Shown here piece by piece: positions 53,263-62,837 of a stretch of 64,000 bases of DNA. Below the pieces are notes generated by a model that ran no database searches, was not told the origin of the DNA, and saw only the letters and a program-made list of their open reading frames with translations. Position 1 is the stretch's first letter. Each line of letters begins with the position of its first letter. Both the position numbers and the translations under genes were made by a program. The stretch is from contig NZ_CP041191.1 in assembly GCF_006517275.1 (NCBI RefSeq), positions 5,513,001-5,577,000 of the forward strand. Direction: 5' to 3'. This DNA comes from Labrenzia sp. PHM005 (GTDB lineage: Bacteria > Pseudomonadota > Alphaproteobacteria > Rhizobiales > Stappiaceae).

Positions 53263-54333
53263 CTAAACTCGAACAGCCCCACCTTTTTCTTTTACGCAAA
53301 TATCCAAAATTCTACCCGCAATCTTACCTAGAGGTAATTGAGTTTCCACCCCTCCCGCTTCAAAAGCAACTTTCGGCATTCCGTAGACCACCGATGTTGC
53401 CTCGTCCTGACCAAGTGTTTTTGCCCCCGCAGTGCGCATTTGAAGTAGCCCTTGAGCGCCGTCTTTGCCCATGCCGGTCAGTATTATGCCGATTGCGTTT
53501 TTTCCGGCTGCATTGGCAACTGAGTGCAATAGGACGTCCACGGAGGGACAATGCCCCGTCACCCTATCTTGTCCGCCGACTGAGCACACGTAGTTGGCAC
53601 CGCTCCGGGATATCCGAAGATGTTGATCGCCTGGGGCCAAATAAACATGACCTGGGAGAATCCGGGCCTTGTTTGTTGCCTCTACAACGTTTACCGCACA
53701 TATCCCATTGAGCCGCCGGGCAAAAGTTGATGTGAAGGAGGCCGGCATATGCTGTGTGACAACCACTGCTGGACTCGCTGCCGGCAAAGCAGCAAGCACC
53801 TCTGTCAAGGCTTCAACCCCTCCCGTGGAAGCACCAATTGCAACGATCATTTCCGTGGATGAAAAGCCCGCGGCCGGGGTCAGCGTACTGGACGGCCGGA
53901 CCTTAGGGGCTTGCTTTACCCGTACACGGGCAGCAGCTGCGGCCTTTACTTTCTCCGCAAGCTCCCTGCCCTTTTCTGCAAGGCCATGCTGCAAGTCCTG
54001 AGTGGGTTTCGCTACATAATCTACAGCACCCATTTCCAGCGCTTGCAGTGTCGCGTCGGCCCCTTGCTGCGTGAGTGAGGACACCATGACAACCGGCATC
54101 GGCCGCAATGCCATCAATCTCCTTAGAAATTCGAGGCCATCCATGCGCGGCATCTCTATATCCAGAGTGATAACGTCCGGATTCAGCTGTTTGATTTTTT
54201 CTCGAGCGACATATGGGTCTTGCGCGGTACCAATAACCTCAATTCCGGGATCCGCAGACAACAACTCGGTCAGCATCTGGCGAATGAGTGCCGAGTCATC
54301 AACGATGAGTACACGTGCGGGATTTGTAGACAT
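53263..54333 (-). CDS. cheB: chemotaxis methylesterase/deamidase CheB
   Basis: Protein of 356 residues. The receiver domain has LIVDDSAL and phospho-acceptor Asp58 (TLDIEMPRMDG). The linker is followed by the methylesterase domain with the catalytic triad visible as GASTGGVEAL (Ser169), TQHMPASF (His) and GMGKDGA (Asp). It removes methyl groups from receptors after CheA phosphorylation. It is 14 bp after cheD, in the order cheR-cheD-cheB. Confidence 0.97.
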   Translation of the reverse strand: MSTNPARVLIVDDSALIRQMLTELLSADPGIEVIGTAQDPYVAREKIKQLNPDVITLDIEMPRMDGLEFLRRLMALRPMPVVMVSSLTQQGADATLQALEMGAVDYVAKPTQDLQHGLAEKGRELAEKVKAAAAARVRVKQAPKVRPSSTLTPAAGFSSTEMIVAIGASTGGVEALTEVLAALPAASPAVVVTQHMPASFTSTFARRLNGICAVNVVEATNKARILPGHVYLAPGDQHLRISRSGANYVCSVGGQDRVTGHCPSVDVLLHSVANAAGKNAIGIILTGMGKDGAQGLLQMRTAGAKTLGQDEATSVVYGMPKVAFEAGGVETQLPLGKIAGRILDICVKEKGGAVRV

Positions 54334-54347
54334 ATTCTTGCGCCTCC

Positions 54348-54989
54348 TCAGCCGAACAATTCAACATCGCCGGATTCGACAGGGGTTTCATTGAGATGCG
54401 ATTTATAAGTGCATTCAGTTTGCGCCACTTTGCGATCCGCGCTGTCTCTCAGAAGTAATCGTTGCACACTCCCCGTGGAGGGATCGTAGTGGATACGCCT
54501 GCCATGCTCGCCGCCGAGGTCTCTCGCAACAATCGGCAACCCCTCACGTTTCAGATAAGACAACGCAAACTCTGCGTTTTTCTGCCCGACCATTGTTATC
54601 CCCTGATACAAAGTTGCCCCGCCAAACAGCTTGATCTCCAAATCTGAACGCGAGCATCCCGATGCTAAAACATCATTGATCAATGCCTCCATCGCGTGAT
54701 TGCCGTATCGCAGGGCTGCAGTCACACCGTTCCAATCATGCCCTTCACTTTCGGGCAGCATAAAATGGTTCATTCCACCAAACCCGGTATGCGGATTGCG
54801 AATACAAGCAGCCACACATGATCCCAGCACTGTGATGATGATTTCATTCGATGCTCCTGTCGTATATGAGACACCAGGCAATACGCGTACTGCATATTTT
54901 TGCAATTTTACATTGAATGTCCGGACGATTTCGAGGCTTGCTGATTTCGGTGTTCCGGCCGGAGCCGGAGATGAACCAGCAGAAGCCAC
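54348..54989 (-). CDS. cheD: chemoreceptor glutamine deamidase CheD
   Basis: Protein of 213 residues with the CheD signature LGSCVAACIRNP (catalytic Cys) and GMNHFMLPE (His). The N-terminal 40 residues are an extension before the conserved core. It deamidates receptor glutamines and can tune receptor activity. The GTG start shares one base with the cheR stop (TAGTG), so it is translationally coupled to cheR. Confidence 0.95.
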   Translation of the reverse strand: MASAGSSPAPAGTPKSASLEIVRTFNVKLQKYAVRVLPGVSYTTGASNEIIITVLGSCVAACIRNPHTGFGGMNHFMLPESEGHDWNGVTAALRYGNHAMEALINDVLASGCSRSDLEIKLFGGATLYQGITMVGQKNAEFALSYLKREGLPIVARDLGGEHGRRIHYDPSTGSVQRLLLRDSADRKVAQTECTYKSHLNETPVESGDVELFG

Positions 54990-55843
54990 TATTCAGTTCT
55001 CCTGTAAATCGTCCGGCCCATTAGCTGGAACATGTGCTGACTATCAAGCAGTGTTTCGGAGTGGCCGATATAAAGCCAACCTCCAGGTTTGAGCATTTCG
55101 CAATACCGGCGGATCAACTTCGATTTGGTCGGCTCATCGAAATAAATCATGACGTTTCGGCAAAAAATGGCATCAAATGGCCCCTTCATTGGCCAAGGCC
55201 CCAGAAGGTTTAACTGTTTGAATGTTATCAGTTTTTTGAGCTGATCGGATGCTGTGAGGAATTGCTTGTCTGCACTCAGACTGAAATATCGCTTCCGCAA
55301 ACTATCCGGGACAGCTTCAAGATCACTGCTGGAATACCTTCCCGACTTACCGCGGCCCACCATCGACGTGTCGAGATCCGTCGCTAAGATACGCGCATCC
55401 CACGAACCCAATCTCGGGAAGGCCCCAGAAAGCGACATGGCAATCGAATAAGGTTCTTCTCCAGAAGAGCAGCCTGCCGACCAGATTCGCAGCTTGTTGG
55501 TCCCGGTCTTATGTGCTTCTTCCTGAACCTGCTGAAACACGACTTCCTTCAAGTGATCGAAATGGTGGGATTCACGGAAGAAACGGGTCAGATTGGTCGT
55601 GATGGCATTGATCAGCGTCCCCAGCTCGTCATCCCCGCCAGGGTCTTGAAGTAGACGGCAATACTCCCTGAACGAAGACAGCTCCAATTCCCGCAAACGT
55701 CGCGCGAGACGGGAATAAACCATATTCATTTTGTGGTCTTTCAGCACAATTCCGGTTTGCTCGTGAACGAGCGACGCCAAGTACTTGAAATCCTTAAATG
55801 AGAATGGAAACTCTCTTTGTTCGGCGACATCAATTGACGCCAT
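54989..55843 (-). CDS. cheR: chemotaxis protein methyltransferase CheR
   Basis: Protein of 284 residues from ATG 55843, five bases after GGGAG; the frame continues to 55882 without support. The N-terminal helical domain (SFKDFKYLASLVHEQTG) is followed by the SAM-binding Rossmann domain with WSAGCSSGEEPYSIAM, RNVMIYFDE and LFIGHSE-like WLYIGHSETL. It methylates receptor glutamates. The upstream receptor ends in a WxxF-type tail that would recruit it. Confidence 0.96.
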   Translation of the reverse strand: MASIDVAEQREFPFSFKDFKYLASLVHEQTGIVLKDHKMNMVYSRLARRLRELELSSFREYCRLLQDPGGDDELGTLINAITTNLTRFFRESHHFDHLKEVVFQQVQEEAHKTGTNKLRIWSAGCSSGEEPYSIAMSLSGAFPRLGSWDARILATDLDTSMVGRGKSGRYSSSDLEAVPDSLRKRYFSLSADKQFLTASDQLKKLITFKQLNLLGPWPMKGPFDAIFCRNVMIYFDEPTKSKLIRRYCEMLKPGGWLYIGHSETLLDSQHMFQLMGRTIYRRTE

Positions 55844-55918
55844 GACTCTCCCACCTGTTTTAACAACTGTGCAGCAGACCAAGCCGCTGCACAGTTTCTA
55901 GAGGATCATTCAAGTGAC

Positions 55919-58900
55919 TTAGAATTCTTTCCAATCGTCATCCGCGTCAAAGGCGGTTTCAATATCTGACTGCATGGCCGCAACAGCTCCGCCGCCACCG
56001 CCAGACGCCACCCTGGCTGCAGGCATTGCCCTTGCCACCGGCTTAGGCTTTGTCTGCCGCACCGGAGCTGCCGCTGCTGTTGAAGCCGCATCAACCGAGA
56101 AGTAGGACATACGCTGGTGCATACCTTCGGCCTGCTCCTGCAACATCCGGCACGCGGCCGCATTTTCTTCAACAAGGGCTGAGTTTTGCTGGGTCATCTC
56201 ATCCATCTGGCTGATGGCCTTGTTGATTTCCTCAACACCGGTTGCCTGCTCAGTGCTTGCCGCTGCAATTTCCGAGACGATATCGGTTACCCGTTTGACT
56301 GAGTCGACAATCTCCGTCAGCGAGGTGCCTGCATTGTTGACCAAATCAACACCATCTTTCACCTGCGACCCGCTTTCGATGATCAGCTGCTTGATATCCT
56401 TCGCGGCCTCAGATGATCGCTGCGCCAGAGACCGAACTTCGGATGCGACAACTGCAAATCCTTTGCCTGCGTCTCCTGCTCTGGCCGCTTCCACGGCCGC
56501 ATTCAGCGCCAGAAGGTTGGTCTGGAAGGCAATTTCGTCAATCACTCCAATGATGTCGGAGATCTTCTGGGAGGAGTCTTCGATTGCAGACATTGCTGTG
56601 ACAGCTTTACCAACGACTTCTCCGCCGTCCGATGCCACGCCGCGAGCATTGATCGCCAATTGATTGGCTTGCTGTGCATTGTCCGCGTTCTGTTTGATGG
56701 TCGATGCAATTTCTTCCATAGAAGCAGCGGTCTCTTCCAAATTGGACGCTTGCTGCTCTGTCCGTTGCGACAGATCGTTTGTACCAGTGGTAATCTCGGC
56801 CGAGGCGTTGGTTACCTCATTCGCACCGACAACCACGTCCGTAACAATCTCGCCAAGGCGCGAAGCCGTGTCATTGAGCTTGTTCTTGAGGTCCTCAAAG
56901 CTGCCGCTGTAGGTCTTGGTGATGCGGCTGTTCAAATCGCCCTCGGCAAGCGCACCCAGGTTAACACTGACATCATCCAAGGCAGAGCCAGTTGTATCGC
57001 AGAGGCGGTTCATAGCTTCCGCCAAGCTGAGCATGAAGCCGGACTTGCCGTCCAGAGGCACCCGTTCTTCGAAGTTGCCACCAACAACCGCATTCACAAC
57101 GGTGTTGATTTCATTTTCAACCGCACGCTCTTGTGTCACATCCTTCCATTCGACAACCGTACCCAAACGGTTTCCTTCTGCGTCCAGGACTGGATTTGCG
57201 ATCAGATCGAAGATACGGCCGGCAACGTTGATACTCGTTTCATAGGTGGATGAAAGCCGCTCAAGCATGCCCCTTTGGTGCGCCGGGTTCTTGTGGAAGA
57301 CGTCAATATTGGAGCCAACCAGTTTGTTGACATCAAACTGAGACAGTTCCTTGCGCAGATCAGCCTCTGCATTGCGCATCATCGATGTTACGCTGTCATT
57401 CAGATAGACGATGTTGAAGTCGTTATCCGCCACCATGACATTTGTAGAGCAGTTATCCAGTGCAACACGGATCCGCATATTATCCTGGAAGGCTGTTTTA
57501 GACTCACGCTCAAGCGCCACTTCTTTGGTCTTGTCGGTCCATTCAACAACTGTTCCCAGCCGGTTCCCCTGATCATCCATTACCGGTGTCGCAATCAGAT
57601 CAAAGATACGGTTGCCAATTGTAAGGGATGTCTCATACGGCGATGTCAGGGTTTCCAACATCCCGCGCTGATGGGCTGGGTTTTTGTGGAACTGATCAAT
57701 GTTGGCTCCCACCAGTTTTTTTGCATCAAACTGCGGCAGCGCTTCACGAAGATCAGCTTCAGCGTCCTGCATCATTTCATTGAGAGATTCGTTCATATAA
57801 ACAATGTCGTAGTCATTGTCCGCGACCATCACGTTGGTCGTACAATTATCAAGCGCCACGCGAATACGCATGTTCTCACGCGCTCCCTGATCTGCTTTCT
57901 GCAGGTCGCTCCGGAGCCGTTCGAGGCTATTGGCCATCGCTCCGATTTCGCCACCGCTTTCAGTGTCAGTAACTGTGACATCCAGCGTCCCATCTGCGAT
58001 TTGACTGATTTGCTCACTCAAACGAACAAGCGGACCGGAAATGCTGCGGCCGATAACAAACGCCAGACTTACACCGATGATCAGGCCAACGACCAAGAGG
58101 CCAACCATGAGAAAAATCATGGTCTCCAAGGCTGAGTAGGCGTGATTTGCCTCATAGATCAGCTTTTCAGCATGAACCTGCTTGAAGCCACCTGCACGCT
58201 CGCCATCACTGCCGACTTCGCCGTCAATAAAGTCCAATATCTGGTTTTGAAGAGGAACCAGTGTCTCACTCACCTGGAAAGCGGCCATATTCCAAGAAGG
58301 CGCCTCACGGAGTTTGAACAGCTCGGCAGGAACCGATTTGAAATCGTCATAGGCCCCTGCAAACTTTGCAAACTCTCTGGATTGGGAATTACTGAAGATC
58401 CCGGAGCTATCTTCAAGGGTCTCAAGCCGGTTCTCCAGAATAGCCCAGCGTTCCTCAAATGCAGCTTTGGCGCTCGGGTCGCCAGAAATCAGATACAGCC
58501 GCAAATTCGCGACGGAATTGGCGAGATTACCTCGAACGTCCGCCATGGTCTTCAGCAGCGCTTTACGCTCTGCTGTTGCGCTCAGTTTTTGCTCATCGTC
58601 AATCATCGCAGTGATTTGAGAAAACAGCGCATCGGTAAGCGGCGTGGCTTCTTCGCTCAGCATCTTTAATGCCGGGAATGCCGCCGGAGTGCCGATAATC
58701 TGTGTAATTTCACCCTGAACTGAAACGAATTCTTTAAAGGTGGTTTCAAGTTCAGCCCACTGCTTTTGCTCTTCAGCCGACAGCAAATCAGCCTTCTTAT
58801 GGAATTTCTCGATGTGATGCTCAAGGCCGGTCAACGCGACTTCGTGCTGTTGCCGTGTTCCATCATTCGGATTCAGGATAAATCCGCGAAGCGCTGAAAC

Positions 58901-59101
58901 CGCCCCTCGAACATCCTCAGATAGTTGGGCGCTTGACAGCGTGACTGGCGCTCGAACATTCGCAATATCGCCGACATCGTGTTCAATCGACCTGCTTTGC
59001 ACAATCGAAAACACGACAGCAACTGGCAACAAAAGCCCGACCGCTCCGAAGCCTATTGCAAGCCGCTTGCTGATGTTTAAATCCGAAAACTTGATGGCCA
59101 T
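55919..59101 (-). CDS. methyl-accepting chemotaxis protein with two tandem PAS domains and WxxF tail
   Basis: Protein of 1060 residues. Membrane span 1 is at about 12-33, the periplasmic helical sensor at about 35-320, membrane span 2 at about 325-349, and HAMP at about 350-405. Two near-identical PAS units lie at about 410-540 and 541-670; both contain [19 protein letters not shown] and [14 protein letters not shown] second HAMP-like stretch follows (about 680-735), then the signalling domain with tip [20 protein letters not shown] near 860. The C-terminus DDDWKEF is the W-x-x-F tether that docks CheR/CheB. It lies between cheW and cheR and is probably the main receptor of this operon. Confidence 0.94.
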   Translation of the reverse strand: MAIKFSDLNISKRLAIGFGAVGLLLPVAVVFSIVQSRSIEHDVGDIANVRAPVTLSSAQLSEDVRGAVSALRGFILNPNDGTRQQHEVALTGLEHHIEKFHKKADLLSAEEQKQWAELETTFKEFVSVQGEITQIIGTPAAFPALKMLSEEATPLTDALFSQITAMIDDEQKLSATAERKALLKTMADVRGNLANSVANLRLYLISGDPSAKAAFEERWAILENRLETLEDSSGIFSNSQSREFAKFAGAYDDFKSVPAELFKLREAPSWNMAAFQVSETLVPLQNQILDFIDGEVGSDGERAGGFKQVHAEKLIYEANHAYSALETMIFLMVGLLVVGLIIGVSLAFVIGRSISGPLVRLSEQISQIADGTLDVTVTDTESGGEIGAMANSLERLRSDLQKADQGARENMRIRVALDNCTTNVMVADNDYDIVYMNESLNEMMQDAEADLREALPQFDAKKLVGANIDQFHKNPAHQRGMLETLTSPYETSLTIGNRIFDLIATPVMDDQGNRLGTVVEWTDKTKEVALERESKTAFQDNMRIRVALDNCSTNVMVADNDFNIVYLNDSVTSMMRNAEADLRKELSQFDVNKLVGSNIDVFHKNPAHQRGMLERLSSTYETSINVAGRIFDLIANPVLDAEGNRLGTVVEWKDVTQERAVENEINTVVNAVVGGNFEERVPLDGKSGFMLSLAEAMNRLCDTTGSALDDVSVNLGALAEGDLNSRITKTYSGSFEDLKNKLNDTASRLGEIVTDVVVGANEVTNASAEITTGTNDLSQRTEQQASNLEETAASMEEIASTIKQNADNAQQANQLAINARGVASDGGEVVGKAVTAMSAIEDSSQKISDIIGVIDEIAFQTNLLALNAAVEAARAGDAGKGFAVVASEVRSLAQRSSEAAKDIKQLIIESGSQVKDGVDLVNNAGTSLTEIVDSVKRVTDIVSEIAAASTEQATGVEEINKAISQMDEMTQQNSALVEENAAACRMLQEQAEGMHQRMSYFSVDAASTAAAAPVRQTKPKPVARAMPAARVASGGGGGAVAAMQSDIETAFDADDDWKEF
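57089..57874 (-). repeat. internal tandem duplication encoding two PAS domains
   Basis: Two units of about 393 bp (57482-57874 and 57089-57481) encode PAS domains that match at well over half of their residues by eye, with the same start ([10 protein letters not shown]) and the same closing [10 protein letters not shown]. This is a direct in-frame duplication inside the receptor gene. Silent differences are frequent, so the duplication is not recent. Confidence 0.75.
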
Positions 59102-59131
59102 TTTTCAATTCCCCATATTCGTCATCGGCCG

Positions 59132-59653
59132 TTAGGCAGCGACGTCTGCGCTCGACCCAAAATCCCCACGCTGAAACAGCTTTTCGAGCGACAAAAGAAC
59201 GACCATGTTTTCCTCAACCGGGATAATGCCGGAAAGAAACTCAGCCGCAGCGATACGATCCATGTCCGGGACAGGACGGATCTGATCTTCGTTCACGGTC
59301 AAAATGTCGGAGACTGCATCGACGAGCAGACCCATGGTGCGCTCTTTTACTGTGACGATAATGACGACGTGAAAAGGTGTGGTCTCAGTGCGCCCCAGGC
59401 CGAACCGGCACCGCAGATCAAAGGTGGGTACAATCGTACCACGGAGGTTCAGCACCCCGAGATTGTAGTCCGGCTGATTGGGCAATGGCGCCGTTTGCGT
59501 CCACCCCTTGATTTCCCGCACAGCCATGATGTCGATGGCGAATTCCTCATCACCGACCCGGAAGCTGATAAACTGATGCAATTCCCCTTGGTGTACCGGT
59601 GCGGCATCCCCCGCCGCATCATTCATGGGGACATTGTCTGCCTGTTCGCTCAT
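59132..59653 (-). CDS. cheW: chemotaxis coupling protein CheW
   Basis: Protein of about 173 residues from ATG 59653; a GTG at 59677 overlapping the cheA stop is a possible alternative. The core has FISFRVGDEEFAIDIMAVREI, GVLNLRGTIVPTFDLR and MGLLVDAVSDIL, the standard CheW strands. It links CheA to receptors. It is followed by the large receptor gene after 30 bp. Confidence 0.95.
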   Translation of the reverse strand: MSEQADNVPMNDAAGDAAPVHQGELHQFISFRVGDEEFAIDIMAVREIKGWTQTAPLPNQPDYNLGVLNLRGTIVPTFDLRCRFGLGRTETTPFHVVIIVTVKERTMGLLVDAVSDILTVNEDQIRPVPDMDRIAAAEFLSGIIPVEENMVVLLSLEKLFQRGDFGSSADVAA

Positions 59654-59673
59654 CCTTTTTTCCCCGTATTTAG

Positions 59674-61896
59674 TCACACTGTGGCCGGCGATTGAGAGCC
59701 GTCCGAGTTGGTCAATGGTACTGCCGGAGAAGACGGCGACGAGCCGAGGTCTTCCGATAGTTTTGTTCGAGCTGCCACCACTTCCCGGTGCGCAGGAACC
59801 TGCAGCATCTTCAACTGTTCAATGTCGAGGATCAGTGCGACCCGCCCATTGCCCAGAATTGTGGCCCCAGAAACCCCGGGCACCGGATCGAAATTCTCTT
59901 GGATACTTTTGATCACAACCTGCTGCTGACCGATCAGTTCATCAATCAGCAAGGCAACCTTGCCGCCATTTGCGGTTTCGGTGACGACCACCAACCCCTT
60001 GCATGGATCACTGATGGCATCGGGTACATTGAACAGCTGGTGGATACGGATCAGGCGAATGTATTCGCCTCGCATGGCAACCACTTCACCACCACCTGCC
60101 AACGCACGGAACTGCTCTGTGGTTGGCCTGAAACTTTCCACGATGCTTGTTAGTGGCAAGATGTATGTCTCGGCACCCAATGCAACCAGCATTCCGTCCA
60201 GAACGGCAAGCGTCAGAGGAATGGTCAGCGTAAAACGGGTTCCTTTGCCGAAAGAAGACTGCACAGAAATACGACCACCGAGATTGTTGATATTCCGGCG
60301 GACAACATCCATCCCGACACCACGTCCAGATACATCGGTGACAGATTGCGCCGTTGAAAAACCCGGGGCAAAAATAAGATCGTCAATTTCTTCATCGGAC
60401 AGCTTTGCGTCTGATGGGACAATCCCCTTCTCCACGGCCTTCTTGAGCAAAGTATCCCGGTTGATACCCTTTCCGTTATCGGTCACTTGAATGATGATGT
60501 TGCCACCAGCGTGACGCGCGGAGAGCTTGATCGTTCCAAGAGGTTTCTTGCCGTTCTCGACCCGAACGTCCGGATCTTCAATCCCATGATCGATCGCATT
60601 GCGGATCATGTGCGTTAGCGGATCGGCCAGTTCCTCGATAACCGTCTTATCGACTTCGGTCTGCTCCCCCTCCGTGATCAGACGAATCTGTTTGCCCAGC
60701 TTGCCGGAAACTTCCCTGACCAATCGTGGCATGCGGGCGAACACAGATTTAACTGGTTGCATACGGATCGCCATGACGCATTCTTGAAGCTCGCGAATAA
60801 CACGGGCCATCTCCTCGTGGCCCTGTAGGCTCATCCCAGTTGTGCCCGGTCGTCCGTCACTGGCCTGCTGAGCTTGCATGGATTGCATAATCACCAGCTC
60901 TCCAACGACATTCACCAGCCGGTCGACACGTTCCAAGTCCACCCGGATTGACGACATGCCGCCTTGCGCAGCAGCTTGTTTGGACCCAGCTTCCGCTGGA
61001 GCCTTTGGAGCCGTACTCGACTGTTGTGAAATTGCAGCGGGTTCGACAGGCTCCGGCGCGTCCGGTTTCTGTTGCACCGCTGCCTCTTGCCCGCTCTGAT
61101 CCTGAACTGGCGCAGTTTCCACATCCGCGTCAACCGCTTCAGCTTGCGCCACAACCGTGACTTTCAAATCACAGTCGTCTTCGACGAATTCAAAAACCTC
61201 ACGGATTTCGTCCTCGCCATGATCAGTGGCGAGCAGAATCGACCAAGAGAGGTAAGAATCTTCCGGCTCCAGAGACGTCAGGTGCGGCAGTTGGGAATAG
61301 TCACAGGTGACCACTGCATCGCCCAGCCGCTTCAACTCGCGGATCAATAAAAGCGGGTCGTTTCCGTGACGAAAGAGCACCGAGTGCGGACGAAACTCGA
61401 TAGAGAATGTCTGGCGAGACCCGGAACCTCCCGATTGTTCAGGTGCCGTCTCTTGATGCGCGTTTGTTTCAGTGTCTCCACCACCCTGAATCTCGGACAG
61501 GATCTGATCGAGGTCCGCTCTAACGTCCGCACCGTAGCTGGCATCCAGTGCCACTTCGCCTTGCGCCGCCTCGACCATAGCCGCCAGGATATCGCCCGCC
61601 CGGATCAGAACATCTGCTACATGTTTGGTCTGTGGAATTGCGCCATCACGCAGATGGTCCAGCAATGCTTCATATCTATGAGCGAATTCGACCAGCTGCA
61701 TGAAGCCAAAGGCCCCTGCACCTGCCTTTATAGAATGGACCGCACGAAAAATGGCGTTCAAGGCTTCGCTGTCGGCCACCTCTTCCTGCATGAGCGCAAG
61801 CCGCTCATCCAGATCTGCAAGCAACTCCGTACATTCTTCAAAGAATGTTCTCTTGAACTGCGCGAGTTCGTCATTGCCGAAAGATTGGCCAGACAT
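59674..61896 (-). CDS. cheA: chemotaxis histidine kinase CheA
   Basis: Protein of 740 residues. The Hpt domain has phospho-acceptor His54 in AVHSIKAGAGAFG. A P2-like domain lies at about 165-255 (SIEFRPHSVLF, EDSYLSWSILLAT), then a Gln/Pro/Ala-rich linker. The P3 dimer helix starts near 315 (VDLERVDRLVNVVGELV), followed by the ATPase (RNAIDHGIEDP, TDNGKGI, GRGVGMDVV) and a C-terminal CheW-like domain (GMLVALGAETYILPL). It phosphorylates CheY and CheB, and plausibly the response regulator-phosphatase at 50391-51602. It is 20 bp downstream of cheY. Confidence 0.97.
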   Translation of the reverse strand: MSGQSFGNDELAQFKRTFFEECTELLADLDERLALMQEEVADSEALNAIFRAVHSIKAGAGAFGFMQLVEFAHRYEALLDHLRDGAIPQTKHVADVLIRAGDILAAMVEAAQGEVALDASYGADVRADLDQILSEIQGGGDTETNAHQETAPEQSGGSGSRQTFSIEFRPHSVLFRHGNDPLLLIRELKRLGDAVVTCDYSQLPHLTSLEPEDSYLSWSILLATDHGEDEIREVFEFVEDDCDLKVTVVAQAEAVDADVETAPVQDQSGQEAAVQQKPDAPEPVEPAAISQQSSTAPKAPAEAGSKQAAAQGGMSSIRVDLERVDRLVNVVGELVIMQSMQAQQASDGRPGTTGMSLQGHEEMARVIRELQECVMAIRMQPVKSVFARMPRLVREVSGKLGKQIRLITEGEQTEVDKTVIEELADPLTHMIRNAIDHGIEDPDVRVENGKKPLGTIKLSARHAGGNIIIQVTDNGKGINRDTLLKKAVEKGIVPSDAKLSDEEIDDLIFAPGFSTAQSVTDVSGRGVGMDVVRRNINNLGGRISVQSSFGKGTRFTLTIPLTLAVLDGMLVALGAETYILPLTSIVESFRPTTEQFRALAGGGEVVAMRGEYIRLIRIHQLFNVPDAISDPCKGLVVVTETANGGKVALLIDELIGQQQVVIKSIQENFDPVPGVSGATILGNGRVALILDIEQLKMLQVPAHREVVAARTKLSEDLGSSPSSPAVPLTNSDGSQSPATV

Positions 61897-61916
61897 GAAA
61901 CCTTATCCGTAAGTTT

Positions 61917-62285
61917 TTAGGGGCAGACTTTGTTCACAACCTGGACGAGTTTGTCCGGCGTGAAAGGTTTGACTATCCAGCCGGTGGCGCCAGCAGCTTT
62001 GCCATCAGCTTTTTTTGCGTCGCCTCCTTCGGTGGTCAGGACGAGAATGGGGACAGCACGGTGGCTACCGCCCCCACCCCGGACCCGTTTTACGAGCGTT
62101 ACGCCATCCATATTCGGCATGTTGATGTCTGTAATAATGAGGTCGACCTTGTCCTTCTCGAGGACGGACAGTGCTTGAACACCGTCTTCTGCTTCGACGA
62201 CATCAAAACCAGCACCTTTCAATGTGAAGCGAACCATGTCTCGCATGGTTTTTGAATCATCTACTGTCAGGACGCGCTTACTCAT
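61917..62285 (-). CDS. cheY: chemotaxis response regulator CheY
   Basis: Single-domain receiver of 122 residues: LTVDDSKTMRDMV, phospho-acceptor Asp53 (ITDINMPNMDG), the switch Thr in VLTTEGG, and the Lys of GWIVKPFTP. ATG 62285 shares one base with the STAS stop (TGATG); a GTG 15 bp upstream is less likely. It is the only stand-alone CheY in the window, which matters for how the signal is switched off. Confidence 0.95.
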   Translation of the reverse strand: MSKRVLTVDDSKTMRDMVRFTLKGAGFDVVEAEDGVQALSVLEKDKVDLIITDINMPNMDGVTLVKRVRGGGGSHRAVPILVLTTEGGDAKKADGKAAGATGWIVKPFTPDKLVQVVNKVCP

Positions 62286-62578
62286 CAATCTTTGCTCCAC
62301 TGTTCGATCTGGTCGGAGAGGCCCAAATCCTCGAAGACTTGCTGGAAACTTTCGGTTTGGCTGATAACCTCGAATTGCTGTCCATCACTTCCAGCTTGCA
62401 GCGCAGCTGCAACCAGCACTTGAGCGGCGGGCGTACCGATCTGATCAACTTCGCCGGCGTCTATTTGCAAGTTGGAGTTTTCCAACTGCGCAGCCCGCAA
62501 ATCTTCGGCCAATTGCTGGACGCGAGAGAAATCAACACAACTTGGAAGCTGGAATGGACTGTTCGTGTCGCTTGTCAT
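62285..62578 (-). CDS. STAS-domain protein heading the che operon
   Basis: Small protein of 97 residues with a STAS-like fold: LPSCVDFSRVQQLAEDL, then SNLQIDAGEVDQIGTPAAQVLVAA (split here around IDAGEVDQIGTPA). The usual Asp-Ser-Ser-Gly is replaced by Gln-Ile-Gly-Thr-Pro, so Thr is the only candidate phosphorylation site. STAS genes are known at the head of alphaproteobacterial che operons, for example CheS of Sinorhizobium meliloti, which helps to dephosphorylate CheY1. ATG 62578 lacks a strong ribosome-binding site. Confidence 0.8.
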   Translation of the reverse strand: MTSDTNSPFQLPSCVDFSRVQQLAEDLRAAQLENSNLQIDAGEVDQIGTPAAQVLVAAALQAGSDGQQFEVISQTESFQQVFEDLGLSDQIEQWSKD

Positions 62579-62587
62579 CAGGATCAA

Positions 62588-62837
62588 CCATATCTAGTAA
62601 TTTTACCACCGATACAAATATCAGTGTAATTAATCTGAAACTTACTCTACGTTATAATAGAATACTCTCCTGTTACCATATGGTTAACTCAATCTGTATG
62701 AATGCAATCACAAGATCACAACCGTATGTAAAATCTCGATTATTTAATATTTTGGAAAATTTGATTTATTAACCTGGCATCGCGCTACTAATGCGTGCGC
62801 AAAATCCAAGGGTGACACAATCTGGTAGAATCACTTG
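62588..62837. promoter_or_regulatory. divergent promoter region between che operon and histidine kinase
   Basis: 250 bp, strongly AT-rich in the middle. It contains the perfect palindrome ACCATATGGT (62675-62684) within the longer near-symmetric GTTACCATATGGTTAAC. Short open frames show no features. It should carry the promoter of the nine-gene che operon and that of the kinase. Confidence 0.45.
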
